Shown here piece after piece: positions 63,151-64,000 of a stretch of DNA of 64,000 nucleotides. Each line of letters starts with the position of its first letter. Positions within the stretch are counted from its first letter, which is position 1. The position numbers and the translations under genes were made by a program. The notes below the pieces were generated by a model. That model made no database searches. It had not been told where the DNA came from and saw nothing but the letters and a program-made list of their open reading frames with translations. Origin of the DNA: Aerophototrophica crusticola (GTDB lineage Bacteria > Pseudomonadota > Alphaproteobacteria > Azospirillales > Azospirillaceae); assembly GCA_001939945.1 (NCBI GenBank), contig MOEB01000001.1, forward strand, positions 79,595 to 143,594, written 5' to 3'.

Positions 63151-64000
63151 TCAATACGCGCCCTTGCTCGCCAGCATCACATAGGGGGTGCTGGCCATGA
63201 TGTGCAGGTCCAGCCAGAGGGACCAGTTGCGGATATAGTAGGTGTCCAGCGCTTCCTGCACCCGCAGGTCACCGTCGCTGCGGGCGGAGATCTGCCAGTA
63301 GCCGGTGATGCCGGGCCGGGCCGAGTTGCGCAGCCGCTGGAAGGCGGGCGGGAACTGTTCCAGGTGGTAGGCCGGGAAGGGGCGCGGGCCCACCAGGCTC
63401 ATGGTGCCGTTCAGCACGTTGAAGAGCTGCGGCAACTCATCCAGGCTGCTCTTGCGCAGGAAGCTGCCGACACCCGGGATGATGCGGGGGTCGTTCTTCA
63501 GCTTGAAGTAGGTTTTCCACTCCGCCATGGCCTCCGGGTTGGCGGCCAAGTATTCCTGCAGGCGCTGCTCGGCGTCCAGCACCATGGTGCGGAACTTCCA
63601 GACCCGGATGGGCTTGCCGTCCTGGCCGACGCGGATCTGGCTGTAGAAGGCTGGGCCGGCGCTGCCCAGCTTGATGGCCAGGGCGATGGCCAGGATGGCC
63701 GGCAGGAAGGCCAGCAGGGCGACGCCCGCCACCAGCTTGTCGATGCCGTACTTGGCCGCCAGTTGCAGCGGGTGCGGCTTGTGCTGGCGGTAGACCAGGC
63801 CCAGGAAACCGCCAAGGTCGTGCAATTCCAGCTGGGTGCCGTCGGCGCGGCCGGGGGCGGGGACGATGAAGGCTGCCTCCTGCCCGGGCGCCAGGCCGCG
63901 GCCACGCCCGGTCCAGCCGGGCACCCCGGCCCAGGGCACCACCACCCCGTCGGGGTCCGGGTCTGCCGGCGACAGGCCGCCGAAATCGGCGCCGGCGCGC
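63151..64000 (-). CDS. Polyprenyl-phosphate sugar-1-phosphate transferase (partial)
   Basis: The gene continues beyond the right edge; 283 residues are visible. After a ligand-binding-like stretch and a membrane helix (about 75-98, [21 protein letters not shown]) comes the bacterial sugar transferase core: [39 protein letters not shown] (cut as [10 protein letters not shown]), [20 protein letters not shown] and [14 protein letters not shown]. It resembles WbaP-type initiating enzymes that place the first sugar phosphate on undecaprenyl phosphate. It fits the initiator of this polysaccharide locus. Confidence 0.92.
   Translation of the reverse strand, partial: RAGADFGGLSPADPDPDGVVVPWAGVPGWTGRGRGLAPGQEAAFIVPAPGRADGTQLELHDLGGFLGLVYRQHKPHPLQLAAKYGIDKLVAGVALLAFLPAILAIALAIKLGSAGPAFYSQIRVGQDGKPIRVWKFRTMVLDAEQRLQEYLAANPEAMAEWKTYFKLKNDPRIIPGVGSFLRKSSLDELPQLFNVLNGTMSLVGPRPFPAYHLEQFPPAFQRLRNSARPGITGYWQISARSDGDLRVQEALDTYYIRNWSLWLDLHIMASTPYVMLASKGAY

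Overview
The window is chromosomal DNA of a high-GC alphaproteobacterium. The gene sets uvrC-pgsA-moaD-moaE and murA-DUF2948-hisG-hisD-UPF0262, the short-form HisG and the DUF1674 protein point to Rhodospirillales, most likely an Azospirillum-like lineage. That placement is inferred from gene content and order; no marker gene for a species call is present. Most of the window is ordinary core chromosome. One AT-rich block (about 11.0-13.4 kb) looks acquired.

Layout. 0-10 kb: end of ilvE, a TspO-like membrane protein, a GFA protein, a hybrid-type kinase with a degenerate receiver, the uvrC-pgsA-moaD-moaE run, an SDR, and exported msrA and msrB. 10.4-13.8 kb: a two-gene unit for small exported Cys-rich proteins, then an AT-rich island with an XRE/ImmA-IrrE peptidase, an unknown protein and an XRE regulator. 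14.4-31 kb: a FolM-like SDR with folB, a universal stress protein beside an FNR/FixK-type palindrome, aspC, NERD, uvrB, RDD, a BON-domain low-complexity protein, a yciI-EVE-Rieske-DUF1674 run, a secreted nuclease, a 2OG oxygenase with a NUDIX protein, vapBC and acs. 31-40.5 kb: tyrS, anmK, tRNA-Thr(GGT), dcd, murA, DUF2948, hisG, hisD, UPF0262 and an LMW phosphatase-like protein.

40.6-47.2 kb holds the most unusual locus. It has a TPR-GAF histidine kinase, then a 559-residue protein that fuses a borosin-type alpha-N-methyltransferase to a helical precursor-like segment and a C-terminal tail with twelve EQDAAELS repeats. Upstream of it on the same strand are a membrane DUF6745-like protein and a small GEVTGHAHA/HEEH protein. 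I read this as a candidate self-methylating (fused) bacterial borosin RiPP locus.

47.8-64 kb is a surface polysaccharide locus: a sugar C-methyltransferase, a DUF4910 aminopeptidase-like protein, an rfbC-like epimerase, an SDR, rfbF, an asparagine-synthetase-like protein and a GT2 glycosyltransferase. It continues with an FkbH-ACP-MBOAT-SGNH acylation module, a second SDR and a polyprenyl-phosphate sugar transferase that runs off the end.

Intergenic DNA is rich in structured repeats. They include a 140-bp hairpin/palindrome/phased-repeat element present twice with exactly conserved internal spacing plus one diverged relative, a three-hairpin element on both sides of uvrC with a compensatory stem change, REP-like doublets, and several MITE-like inverted repeats. 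All family assignments come from reading motifs; no database search was run.
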